Below, in pieces: positions 52,874 through 61,824 of a stretch of DNA of 64,000 nt. Under the pieces are notes generated by a model. That model was not told the DNA's origin, did not search any database, and saw nothing but the letters and a program-made list of their open reading frames with translations. Position numbers and translations under genes: made by a program. The first letter of the stretch is position 1, and each line of letters starts with the position of its first letter. The stretch spans positions 82,466-146,465 of the forward strand of contig SUYR01000001.1 of the NCBI GenBank assembly GCA_015060335.1, in the 5' to 3' direction. Origin of the DNA: Bacteroidales bacterium. Lineage in GTDB: Bacteria > Bacteroidota > Bacteroidia > Bacteroidales > UBA932.

Positions 52874-54541
52874 ATGCAGATTATGAAAATAAGAACAATA
52901 TTATCCGCTTTTGTGATTGCATTGGTATCATCTGCCTGCAGTGATTTCCTCAATACAAGTGTTGACCGCAACTCGACAGGAGAGACGATAGCCACAAACT
53001 ACAGCTCTATCTGGGGCTTCGGCAGGGCATTCTACACTCCTATCGGATATGGTTTCGGAATGATCGACAGCAACATATTCGCAACTGCATCAGATGAGGC
53101 GCAGCAGACATCTGCACAATCAACTGTAATCTATTTCAACAAAGGTATGCTGAACGAGAATGTAAACCCTCTGTTCACATACTACAGAAACTATTATGAG
53201 GGCATCCGTGCCGCAAACTTCTTCCTTGACTATGTGGGAGACGGAAAAGGTGAGCAGATGCTTGCCCATAACCGTAACCTCGTTACGGACAAGGTGAATT
53301 ATGAACGTGACCTTCAGTCACTTGCATGGTTCAAGGCTGAGGCTCATGTTGCCAAGGCTTACTATTACTCGGAGCTGGCAAAGATGTATGGCGGTGTCCC
53401 TATCGTGGAGTCGTTCGTTGACGACGGTACAATGATCAAACGTTCTTCATATGAAGATGTAGTTGATTATATCGTACGCGAGATTGACGACTACAAGTCT
53501 GAGCTTGCCCTCAACTGGGATGAATTCAAGGACCGCGAGGGACGTTTCACCCTTGGTGTAGCCCTTGCAATCAAGGCCCGCACCCTTCTTTATGCCGCAT
53601 CGCCTCTCCATAATCCTGAGAACGATGTCAAGAAGTGGGAAGCAGCGGCTGCTGCGGCAAACGAACTGATCGGCAATTCGGACCTCGGCTATGCTTTGGC
53701 TGACAGTTATGGCTCATACTTCATCGGCGGAAATCCACTTACAAGCCCTGAGACCATATATGCAGTCCGCAGATCTCAGTCAAACAACATGGAGAAGAAC
53801 AACTATCCTATCGCCACACAGGGCGGTAAGAGCGGTGCGACTCCTACCCATAATCTTGTTGCTGCATATGAATATATCGGCACACCTGATCCTACAGATC
53901 CTTATGCAAACCGTGACCCGCGTCTTGCTGCGTCAATCGTGACTAACGGAAGCACATGGAACGGCCGTGTCATCGACCAGTCTGCGGGTGGAAGCGACGA
54001 TATGTCAAAGGCGAATGCAAGCCGTACAGGATATTATCTCAAGAAGTTCCTTACAGACAACCTCAATCTTCAGCAGGGTCAGGCTGCACAGCACAACTGG
54101 GTGGCTTACCGTTGGGCGGAAGTCCTTCTCAACTATGCAGAGGCAATGAACGAGGCTTATGGTCCGGATGCTATTCCTGCAGGTTATACAATGTCTGCAA
54201 GAGCGGCGCTTCAGCAGGTAAGAGACCGTGCAAGTACAAAGCTTCCTAAGGTTTCGGCTGCTGACAAGGACTCGTTCCGCGAGGCTGTAAAGCGCGAGAG
54301 AAGGGTGGAACTTGCATTTGAGGATCACCGTTATTGGGACCTCCTCCGCTGGAAGGATGCTATGGACGTGCTCAACAAGCCGGTGCTTGGTGTAGCGGTT
54401 ACAAAGACAGAAAACGGCTGGAGCTATGAGGTGAAGGAAGTGGCTACACGTACTTTCCACGAGAGAAATTACTACCTGCCGTTCCTCCGTTCGGAAATCG
54501 AGAACTCTAACAACACATTGGAACAGAACCCGAATTATTAA
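52874..54541 (+). CDS. SusD/RagB-like lipoprotein, pair 2, 555 aa
   Basis: The start may be ATG 52874 or 52883 (MKIRTILSAFVIALVSSAC). The lipid Cys is followed by SDFLNTSVDRNSTGETIATNYSSIWGFGRAFYTPI. SusD-type helices and the C-terminal signature (YRWAEVLLNYAEAMNEAYGPDAIPAGYTMSARAALQQVRDRAST, VKRERRVELAFEDHRYWDLLRWKDA) are complete. It pairs with the shortened SusC immediately upstream. Two SusC/SusD pairs in one locus suggest import of two chain types or lengths. Confidence 0.94.
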   Translation: MQIMKIRTILSAFVIALVSSACSDFLNTSVDRNSTGETIATNYSSIWGFGRAFYTPIGYGFGMIDSNIFATASDEAQQTSAQSTVIYFNKGMLNENVNPLFTYYRNYYEGIRAANFFLDYVGDGKGEQMLAHNRNLVTDKVNYERDLQSLAWFKAEAHVAKAYYYSELAKMYGGVPIVESFVDDGTMIKRSSYEDVVDYIVREIDDYKSELALNWDEFKDREGRFTLGVALAIKARTLLYAASPLHNPENDVKKWEAAAAAANELIGNSDLGYALADSYGSYFIGGNPLTSPETIYAVRRSQSNNMEKNNYPIATQGGKSGATPTHNLVAAYEYIGTPDPTDPYANRDPRLAASIVTNGSTWNGRVIDQSAGGSDDMSKANASRTGYYLKKFLTDNLNLQQGQAAQHNWVAYRWAEVLLNYAEAMNEAYGPDAIPAGYTMSARAALQQVRDRASTKLPKVSAADKDSFREAVKRERRVELAFEDHRYWDLLRWKDAMDVLNKPVLGVAVTKTENGWSYEVKEVATRTFHERNYYLPFLRSEIENSNNTLEQNPNY

Positions 54542-54550
54542 TAACTTGAT

Positions 54551-55093
54551 ATGAGAAAGATTTTATTTTCAATTATGTCCATCTGCTGCCTCTTTGCTCT
54601 TGCTTCATGCGCAAAGGGTGATGGTGACAAGGATTACGGCATAGAGAAGGTGTATATACCTCAGTCTATGGCTGACGGCGGTATCACCAATATCTACAAT
54701 GTCCCTTCAGGAGATGGAGAATACACATATAACTTCTCCATCGGGGATGCCACAGTAGAGGTCTTCCTTGGAGTTCTCCGTTCAGGAAAGCAGTCAGGCG
54801 ATGCCTTCACAGTAAATGTGGTGGTCAACGACGAATCCACTGCTGCACAGGCAACAAAGAACAAGGCAGAGGTCATGCCTGAAAACCTGTATGAACTGCC
54901 TTCACAGGTAAAGGTGGATGCCGGTACAAACGGCAAGACCTTCCACCTGAGTCTTGACAAGGCTGCACTTAAGGAATATGCTGGCAAGAAGCTCGTTCTC
55001 TGCATCGGCCTGGCAAGTCCTTCAAGATATGAACTCTCTGAGAAAGCCTCTGAAGTGACAGTATTGGTAGATGTTGACGCATTAAAACTTTAA
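54551..55093 (+). CDS. Small DUF1735-like lipoprotein, 180 aa
   Basis: Lipoprotein signal MRKILFSIMSICCLFALASC, then a single beta-sandwich domain (YIPQSMADGGITNIYNVPSGDGEYTYNFSIGDATVEVFLGVLRSGKQSGDAFTVNVVVNDES..., MPENLYELPSQVKVDAGTNGKTFHLSLDKAALKEYAGKKLVLCIGLASPSRYELSEKASEVTVLVDV). This resembles the DUF1735 (BT_3987-like) N-terminal domain of surface glycan-binding and hydrolase proteins of SusCD loci. Here the domain stands alone. It lies between SusD pair 2 (9 bp) and the GH5-like gene (3 bp). The binding role is inferred. Confidence 0.72.
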   Translation: MRKILFSIMSICCLFALASCAKGDGDKDYGIEKVYIPQSMADGGITNIYNVPSGDGEYTYNFSIGDATVEVFLGVLRSGKQSGDAFTVNVVVNDESTAAQATKNKAEVMPENLYELPSQVKVDAGTNGKTFHLSLDKAALKEYAGKKLVLCIGLASPSRYELSEKASEVTVLVDVDALKL

Positions 55094-55096
55094 CCT

Positions 55097-56740
55097 ATGA
55101 AAAGAATCATTACAGCAGCATTTGCTCTTCTGACTGCAGTCGGCATGAGTGCGCAGATCATCTCTGTTACTCCGTCTGCATCTAAAGTGAAGCAGTATGA
55201 TGCAATATTCTTCGAGGTCGTCCTTTCCGGAGAGTGGGATAACCCATATCTCCAGGAAGAGGCAGCCCTCGATATGGTGCTTGCTGCACCTTCAGGAAAG
55301 GAACTTGTACTTCCATGTTTTTATAGGTCAGGAGAGAGCGGAGCCGAGAGCACATGGGAAGCAAGATTTACCCCGCAGGAAAGAGGAAAATATACATATT
55401 TCTTCCGTTACAGCGAGGATGGCAAGGTTGTATCCGAGTCGGCTCCTGCAAAGTTCAGGTCCCGCAGAAGCAGACTTCAGGGTATGCTTCACGTACGCGA
55501 CAACTGGACTCTTGTATATGACAACGGCAAGCCTTTCAGAGGCGTAGGTATCAACCTTTGCTGGGAGTCCCGCACAGAGGATGATTCAAAGTTCTTCAGC
55601 GATCTTCACGAGCAGCATGACAGATTCAATTTCGACGCTATGCTTCCTGATTTCGCTCAGAACGGAGGAAACTTCACCCGTATGTGGATCTGCAACTGGA
55701 ATTTCCCTATTGACAGACAGGAAGGTTTCAACAACCACCGTTATACAGAAACCACAGAATATATGAATGAGAGTGCATGTGAGCGTCTCGACCATGTTCT
55801 TGACCTCTGCATGGACCTTGATATCAGGATCATGCTCTGCATGGGTCAGGGTAAGGTGGTGGCTGACCGTGCGTTCTTCAACTGCCCTGATGCAAAGACC
55901 CGCTACCGCAATTATCTCCGCTATATCGTGGCAAGATGGGGTTACAGTCCTGCAATCGGTATGTGGGAGCTCTTCAACGAGATAGACAATGTGCAGCATA
56001 ATGCTCCGGACGGAGTGATTCCGGCAGAGGAGATTGTGGCTTGGCATGATGAGATGAGTACCTATCTGGCTGCTCTGGATCCGTTCCACCATATCAGGAC
56101 AACATCGATTTCGCACCGTGATCTCGAGGGTCTGAACGACCTTGCAAACCTTGATATAAACCAGAAGCATATCTATAATGCAACTCATGTGGTTCCGGAG
56201 ACTATCGATGCATATTCGGCGAAGCATGGCAAACCATATATCGTAGGTGAAGTAGGATATGAATGGGACTGGTCGAAGAACTTCGATGACTTCGCAGACG
56301 GCATGAACATGGACTTCCGCAGAGCATTCTGGTATGGCCTGTTCAACCAGACTTCTGTTACACCTATGACATGGTGGTGGGAGTGGTTCGATGAGAACGG
56401 CACCATCCCTTATATGAAGAATGCCCGTCTGATCAGCGACTTGATGCTCAAGTCAGGCAAGGGCCGGTTCGAGAAGTTCCAGACAGTAAAGAACGGCAAG
56501 GCTGAGGCTTACGCAGTACGTTGCGGAAAAAGGACTTTCGTATATGTATATAACGGTAACGAGGAAGTTCTCGACAATATCAGCATCGAAATCGGAAAGA
56601 CAGGCAAGGTGAAGGTCTCGGCTCTTGACACCGAGAATGTGAAACTCGAAAAGCCTGTACGCATGGAATCGGACGGAACTCTCTCATTCGAGGGTTTCGG
56701 TCTTGAGAAATGGGAAGAAAAAGTATTTGTAATCAGATAG
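55097..56740 (+). CDS. DUF5060-domain GH5-like glycoside hydrolase, 547 aa
   Basis: A signal peptide (MKRIITAAFALLTAVGMSAQ) precedes an N-terminal DUF5060-like beta-sandwich (~25-125: KQYDAIFFEVVLSGEWDNPYLQEEAALDMVLAAPSGKELVLPCFY) and a clan GH-A TIM barrel. The expected acid/base Glu is E295 in GMWELFNEID and the nucleophile E385 in YIVGEVGYEW. A short C-terminal beta domain closes the protein. The barrel is GH5-like, but I cannot assign a GH5 subfamily or exclude a neighbouring clan-A family. In a mannan locus, beta-mannosidase or mannanase activity on oligosaccharides is the best guess. No lipobox, so probably periplasmic. It overlaps nothing and precedes the GH2 gene by five bases. Confidence 0.85.
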   Translation: MKRIITAAFALLTAVGMSAQIISVTPSASKVKQYDAIFFEVVLSGEWDNPYLQEEAALDMVLAAPSGKELVLPCFYRSGESGAESTWEARFTPQERGKYTYFFRYSEDGKVVSESAPAKFRSRRSRLQGMLHVRDNWTLVYDNGKPFRGVGINLCWESRTEDDSKFFSDLHEQHDRFNFDAMLPDFAQNGGNFTRMWICNWNFPIDRQEGFNNHRYTETTEYMNESACERLDHVLDLCMDLDIRIMLCMGQGKVVADRAFFNCPDAKTRYRNYLRYIVARWGYSPAIGMWELFNEIDNVQHNAPDGVIPAEEIVAWHDEMSTYLAALDPFHHIRTTSISHRDLEGLNDLANLDINQKHIYNATHVVPETIDAYSAKHGKPYIVGEVGYEWDWSKNFDDFADGMNMDFRRAFWYGLFNQTSVTPMTWWWEWFDENGTIPYMKNARLISDLMLKSGKGRFEKFQTVKNGKAEAYAVRCGKRTFVYVYNGNEEVLDNISIEIGKTGKVKVSALDTENVKLEKPVRMESDGTLSFEGFGLEKWEEKVFVIR

Positions 56741-56745
56741 ACAGG

Positions 56746-59553
56746 ATGAATTTCAGGAGTTTCTTTGCCTTCCTCGTGTCGGTCGCTTTCTGTATTTCTG
56801 CAGGCGGCCAGACTCCGCATAAGCAGATGTTGTCAACCAACTTCGGTCTCCCTTCGCCTCAGCCGGAAGAGACTCTTCCTAAGAGTTCAGTACCGGTACA
56901 GATGCCGGAAAGGGTGGCGAAGGTGGCTGCGCAGACTGTTCTGCGTCCTATGGCGGACAATGTCTGGGAGATCACTTCCGGATGGGAGATGTGCGAGGGA
57001 GACAAAGTAATGACTGATGACTGGTATGACGCCACAGTGCCTGGTACGGTGCTAAGGACATTGGTCGATCAGGGAGTATGGCCGGACCCGTATTACGGTC
57101 TGAACAATCTTGCCATTCCTGAAGACCTTTGCAGAAAGGACTGGTGGTACAGATGCTCCTTCAGTCTGTCTGAGGATATGCTCTCAAAAGAGACGCTTGA
57201 ACTTCTCTTTAGCGGCATCAACTACAAGGCAGACATCTGGTTCAATGGAGAGAAGCTTGGAAACATCGCCGGAGCATTTATCCGCGGTAGATTCGATATA
57301 ACCGATCTTGCAAAGCCGGAAAACACTCTGGCAGTGCATATCTTTCCGCCGGCAAATCCTGGTATTCCTCATGAGCAGTCGCCAAGGTCAGGAGCTGGAA
57401 AGAACGGAGGAGCTCTCTGTCTTGACGGCCCTACATTCTTCTGCTCTGAAGGCTGGGACTGGATACCAGGGGTAAGGGACAGGAATATCGGCATATGGCA
57501 GGATGTAAGACTCGTAGCTACAGGTGGAGTCTCGATTGATGATACTCAGGTTATTACAGACCTTCCGCTTCCGGATGTGTCATATGCAGACCTGACAGTT
57601 CAGACTACATTGAAGAACAGCTCTTCGTCAATAAGATCTGTGATCTTGGAAGGCAAGATAGGAGACGTGATGTTCACGGAAGAGGTAAGTGTGCCGGCTG
57701 GGGAGGAAGTCCATGTAAGCATATCTGCTGCGGACGAGCCTCAGTTGAGGATGAAGAATCCTGCGCTATGGATGCCTAACGGATATGGCGAGCCGAACCT
57801 GTATGAACTGGAGCTCAGATGCCTTGACGGCTCTGATGTGTCCGATGTGCAGAAGATACGATTCGGTGTAAGGGAACTCTCATACGAACTGACAGTTGAC
57901 GCCCCGTCGGCAAAGAGTATCAGAATAGAGCATAATCCTATAGCGGACAACCGTCTTGGGGAAATCCTGGATCATAGGATGCTTCGTGATACGCTTGGTG
58001 GAATCCACATTCCTTCTCTTGCGGAAGGGATCAGCCCAGATCAGCTGACTGTAATACCTGAAGACGGAATGAGTCCGTACCTTGTGATAAAGGTCAACGG
58101 TGTCAGAATCTTCTGCCGTGGCGGCAATTGGGGTATGGACGATATGATGAAGAATGTTTCAAGAGAACATCTGGAGCCGTATATCATCCTTCACAAGGAG
58201 GCAAACTTCAATATGATACGCAACTGGACAGGCGCAAGTACGTCAGAGACTCTATATGACCTCTGTGACGAGTACGGCATGCTGGTGTGGAATGATTTCT
58301 GGCTTTCTACAGAGGGATTCAACCTCAACCCGCTTGACGAGGACCTGTTCATGCGCAATGCCACAGATGTTGTCCGCAGATTCCGTCACCATCCTTCAAT
58401 CGTGATGTGGTGCCCTCGTAACGAAGGTTACGCTACAGAGACCTTGGAGAGAAGACTCTCTGCTATGATACAGAAGGAAGACGTGACACGCAGATATCAT
58501 CCTAACTCGCGCAACTGCAATCTACGTTGGAGCGGTCCTTGGCATTATTACAAGGATGCTTCCGTATATTACAGCTACGATGCTCATGGATTCAACTCGG
58601 AGCTTGGCTCGCCGTCAGTGCCGACAGCCTCTTCAATGAGAAAGATGATGCCGGAGGCTGACCTCTGGCCGATTTCCGACACATGGCACTATCATGACCT
58701 TCTTGACGGTCTTCATGAATATGTAAGTGCAGTTGACAGACTTTACGGCAAGGCAGAGAGCCTGGATGACTTCTGCAGAAAGGTCCAGTTCATCAACTAC
58801 GACAGCTACAGAGCTATGTTCGAGTCCTGGAACAGCCGTCTGTGGGGCGACACTTCGGGAGTACTGCTCTGGATGAGCCATCCTGCATGGCCAAGCGTAG
58901 AGTGGCAGACATATTCATGGGATTATGAGACATTCGGCTCATACTACGGTTCACGCAAGGCCTGCGAGCCTGTGCATGTACAGATGAATCTGGATGACCA
59001 CGGCATCGTTGTACTCAATACCACGACATCCGATCTTGTGGGACTCTCGGTCACATTGTCATGCTACGGCCTTGATGGAAAAAGGATTTCCACAAAGACT
59101 CTCAAGGGTATTGATGTTCCTGCAAATTCAAGAAAGGACCTTTTCAAGGCGGAACTCGGCGGCATCAAAGGCAATTATATGGTACGTCTGATTCTTTCGG
59201 ACAGAAAGGGGCAGACCGTGACCATCAACGATTATATGATGCGCGGAGAGGGGACGGAAGACTTTACTTCTTTTGATAATCTCGGCAAGGCGCAGATAAA
59301 GGTGCGCAAGGTGTCTTCAAAAGACTCTGTGGAGCGATATGAAATTACAAATACATCAGGAAATATAGCAATGAATCTCAAGTTCAATCTTTGTGATCCT
59401 CAGACAGGGGAAATAATCCTTCCGGCTTATTTCAGCGACGGATATTTCCACCTGCTCCCGGGAGAGAAGAGAACGATTCAGATGCACTCGCCTTCGACAG
59501 GAGCAATCATGGCGGAAGGCTATAACGTTGATAATATAATATTAAAACTATAA
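56746..59553 (+). CDS. GH2 beta-mannosidase-like glycoside hydrolase, 935 aa
   Basis: The ATG at 56746 (MNFRSFFAFLVSVAFCISAGGQ, signal peptide) is preferred to the track start at 56710, which lies inside the previous gene. It is a GH2 enzyme: sugar-binding jelly roll (TSGWEMCEGDKVMTDDWYDATVPGTVLRTLVDQGVWPDPYYGLNN), immunoglobulin-like domain and TIM barrel. The acid/base is E560 in CPRNEGY and the nucleophile E619 in GFNSELGSP. The segment EGWDWIPGVRDRNIGIWQDVRL and the GNWGMDDMM motif are typical of the beta-mannosidase/exo-beta-glucosaminidase branch of GH2 rather than beta-galactosidases. In this locus beta-mannosidase releasing mannose from imported oligosaccharides is most likely. Probably periplasmic. 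Confidence 0.88.
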   Translation: MNFRSFFAFLVSVAFCISAGGQTPHKQMLSTNFGLPSPQPEETLPKSSVPVQMPERVAKVAAQTVLRPMADNVWEITSGWEMCEGDKVMTDDWYDATVPGTVLRTLVDQGVWPDPYYGLNNLAIPEDLCRKDWWYRCSFSLSEDMLSKETLELLFSGINYKADIWFNGEKLGNIAGAFIRGRFDITDLAKPENTLAVHIFPPANPGIPHEQSPRSGAGKNGGALCLDGPTFFCSEGWDWIPGVRDRNIGIWQDVRLVATGGVSIDDTQVITDLPLPDVSYADLTVQTTLKNSSSSIRSVILEGKIGDVMFTEEVSVPAGEEVHVSISAADEPQLRMKNPALWMPNGYGEPNLYELELRCLDGSDVSDVQKIRFGVRELSYELTVDAPSAKSIRIEHNPIADNRLGEILDHRMLRDTLGGIHIPSLAEGISPDQLTVIPEDGMSPYLVIKVNGVRIFCRGGNWGMDDMMKNVSREHLEPYIILHKEANFNMIRNWTGASTSETLYDLCDEYGMLVWNDFWLSTEGFNLNPLDEDLFMRNATDVVRRFRHHPSIVMWCPRNEGYATETLERRLSAMIQKEDVTRRYHPNSRNCNLRWSGPWHYYKDASVYYSYDAHGFNSELGSPSVPTASSMRKMMPEADLWPISDTWHYHDLLDGLHEYVSAVDRLYGKAESLDDFCRKVQFINYDSYRAMFESWNSRLWGDTSGVLLWMSHPAWPSVEWQTYSWDYETFGSYYGSRKACEPVHVQMNLDDHGIVVLNTTTSDLVGLSVTLSCYGLDGKRISTKTLKGIDVPANSRKDLFKAELGGIKGNYMVRLILSDRKGQTVTINDYMMRGEGTEDFTSFDNLGKAQIKVRKVSSKDSVERYEITNTSGNIAMNLKFNLCDPQTGEIILPAYFSDGYFHLLPGEKRTIQMHSPSTGAIMAEGYNVDNIILKL

Positions 59554-59558
59554 ACAAT

Positions 59559-61793
59559 ATGAGAAGAATCACAATTCTTTGCATGGCGCTGGCTATGTCG
59601 GCGTTCGCATTCAACAACTGTGCTTACCCTGACTGGGAGCCGGAGCCATCTAAAGGAGGATCGGGTGACGGGGATGGTCCAGGTCTGGTTATCCCTACAG
59701 TGACTGATTTCTCCGTAGTCGCTTCGATTGCACAGACCAAGTCTGAAGTGTCAGATGAGGGTGCGCTCGTGTGGTCGGAGGGCGATCTTATCAATGTGTT
59801 CCACGGAGTTGCCGGAGAAGCGAAACTGGTCTCTGACGGAGTCGTTTTCTATGACGCCAAGTCTGAGGACCAGAATGACTTCAGCGGTAAGCTTGGTGAA
59901 GACCTCAAGAAGGGCTATACCTATGACTGGTATATATTCTACCCTTATAATGAGGAATTTTCCATTTTGAACAACACTGCAGCCACAATCATCGGATCAA
60001 AGGCTGACAAGGCACAGATTCAGGAAGGATATGGTGACAAAGGTCATGTTTCCGGAAGCTTCATGCCGCTCTATGGTACTGCAACAGGCGTTGAGCAGGG
60101 CAAGACTCCTTCTGCTGAACTTCATCATCTGGCATCTGTAGTTGAACTCAATATCGCCAGCTGTATGCCTACCCCTGTTGAAATCACAGAGGTAAAGATT
60201 ACTGCAGGAGAGGCTATCGTCGGTGAGTTTACATTTGACTTTGTCAAGGGTACATTGACACCGGTTGAGGGCACCTCGAGCAATTCTGCAGTACTGACAG
60301 TCAATAATGCCACTTCAATCGAAAACGGACAGTCAGAGAAATTCTATCTGCTTGTGAAGCCGTTTACTGCTTCTGCAAAAGACGGTCTCGCTATCACTGT
60401 GAACGGAGCGGAGAAGCAGATTTCTCTTAAGGAAGACCTTGTGTTTGCACCAGGAAAGATCACCTCGATAGATTATACTTACTATGATGTGAACATGATC
60501 GAAGACACTCTTCTCGGAAGCTTCAGAATCAAGACATTCTTTGTGTATGGCGGTACCGGACCAGAGTATGGCGGTGGTGGATGGGTTGACCTCTACAATA
60601 AGACATGGTGGTTTGACGCAGCGTCAGGACATGGAATTTCAGCAGAACTTGACAATTATCTTGAGTTTACTTTGACAGACCTGCTGGAAGGCGGTAACAA
60701 ACTTACAGGTAAATGCGTCAATTGGGCAGGTGTGGATGGAAAGAACTGGAGCTGCTATTTCCATAACTCAAACGTCAACGGAGGAGATCCGACTGATGCA
60801 ACGCAGTTCTATCGTCAGATTCCGATAGGTGAGAGCACATGGGTGCGCGACCTGACAGTTACTCCTAATACCGTGACATTTACAGATGCTTGGGGTAAGG
60901 TGACTACTCTTGAAATTTATGACTCGACTCATGAGTTCGTTCCTGGCTATAATGACAGCAATGCTGCTGCCAACACAAGATATTTCCCTGGATGTTATAA
61001 GGCAGGTGCAACTGCACCGGAAGACATTGACCTCGCCTTCCATGCGAAACTGACAGGTGGAAAGGATGTATGGCCTGCACGATATAATGAAGTCGATAAG
61101 ATATTTGACAGGCCTCGAGATTTCTTTGTCAATATAGAAAGAGTAGATGAGGTTCCAGAGAGCGCCAAGACTTATGAAAAGCCTTACGAACCTGCCAGTC
61201 CATATCCGGAGTCAATCGCCGGTACATACAAGTACAACTCAGATGTGACTTATGGCGGAAAGGACGGCGGAATTACCGGTAAGGGTCTGACTGTTCAGTA
61301 TGCTACATGGCAGCCAGCTGCTGAGCATGTCAACAAGATCAAGAACGACAGTTATACATTCACTCCGACCGGTACGGATGCTTACCAGAACGAGATCGGA
61401 ACCGTTACATTCAATGATGGCGGTGACGGCACATGGGAGTATCAGCTGTATGATAACATGAATGGTAACAAGGAGTATAACGGAATTGACCTTTATGGAT
61501 TCATCGCCCATGACAATACGACCACATATGTGTATGACAGGGCTGCAAAGACCATTACATTCACTACAAGAGGAAAGGAGTATGTCGTGGATTATCTGAT
61601 TCCGGGATCGCATTCATACCATGGTCTGACCTCAGCAGAGGCTACAGCAGTTGTGCCGGCAAATGGATTCGGAATGCATTATGACATGGGCTATACCGAG
61701 GCACGCGTAGAGGGCTACAGCACGACCTCTAACGGTTTCGCACGTCATTATGTCTGGGCGCGCGATTGGGTCCTCTGTCTTGAGAAACAATAA
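59559..61793 (+). CDS. Surface lipoprotein: fimbrillin-like N-terminus plus unnamed C-terminal module, 744 aa
   Basis: The N-terminus MRRITILCMALAMSAFAFNNC carries an atypical lipobox (FNNC). Residues ~50-310 resemble the Mfa/fimbrillin-like fold of Bacteroidales (TKSEVSDEGALVWSEGDLINVFHG, DWYIFYPYNE, LHHLASVVELNI, FYLLVKPF, ITSIDYTYY). From about residue 315 (LLGSFRIKTFFVYGGTGPEYGGGGWVDLYNKTWWFD) to the end runs a ~430-residue module rich in Trp and Tyr that is very similar to the C-terminus of the next gene and that I cannot assign to a named family. It follows the GH2 gene by five bases. A surface glycan-binding role is inferred from locus position and aromatic content. Confidence 0.78.
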   Translation: MRRITILCMALAMSAFAFNNCAYPDWEPEPSKGGSGDGDGPGLVIPTVTDFSVVASIAQTKSEVSDEGALVWSEGDLINVFHGVAGEAKLVSDGVVFYDAKSEDQNDFSGKLGEDLKKGYTYDWYIFYPYNEEFSILNNTAATIIGSKADKAQIQEGYGDKGHVSGSFMPLYGTATGVEQGKTPSAELHHLASVVELNIASCMPTPVEITEVKITAGEAIVGEFTFDFVKGTLTPVEGTSSNSAVLTVNNATSIENGQSEKFYLLVKPFTASAKDGLAITVNGAEKQISLKEDLVFAPGKITSIDYTYYDVNMIEDTLLGSFRIKTFFVYGGTGPEYGGGGWVDLYNKTWWFDAASGHGISAELDNYLEFTLTDLLEGGNKLTGKCVNWAGVDGKNWSCYFHNSNVNGGDPTDATQFYRQIPIGESTWVRDLTVTPNTVTFTDAWGKVTTLEIYDSTHEFVPGYNDSNAAANTRYFPGCYKAGATAPEDIDLAFHAKLTGGKDVWPARYNEVDKIFDRPRDFFVNIERVDEVPESAKTYEKPYEPASPYPESIAGTYKYNSDVTYGGKDGGITGKGLTVQYATWQPAAEHVNKIKNDSYTFTPTGTDAYQNEIGTVTFNDGGDGTWEYQLYDNMNGNKEYNGIDLYGFIAHDNTTTYVYDRAAKTITFTTRGKEYVVDYLIPGSHSYHGLTSAEATAVVPANGFGMHYDMGYTEARVEGYSTTSNGFARHYVWARDWVLCLEKQ

Positions 61794-61824
61794 TATCATA
61801 ATTAATACATAAAAACCATTAAAA

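Noticed and set aside
55586-56227. 213-aa minus-strand ORF
   Set aside because: Antisense to the GH5-like barrel.
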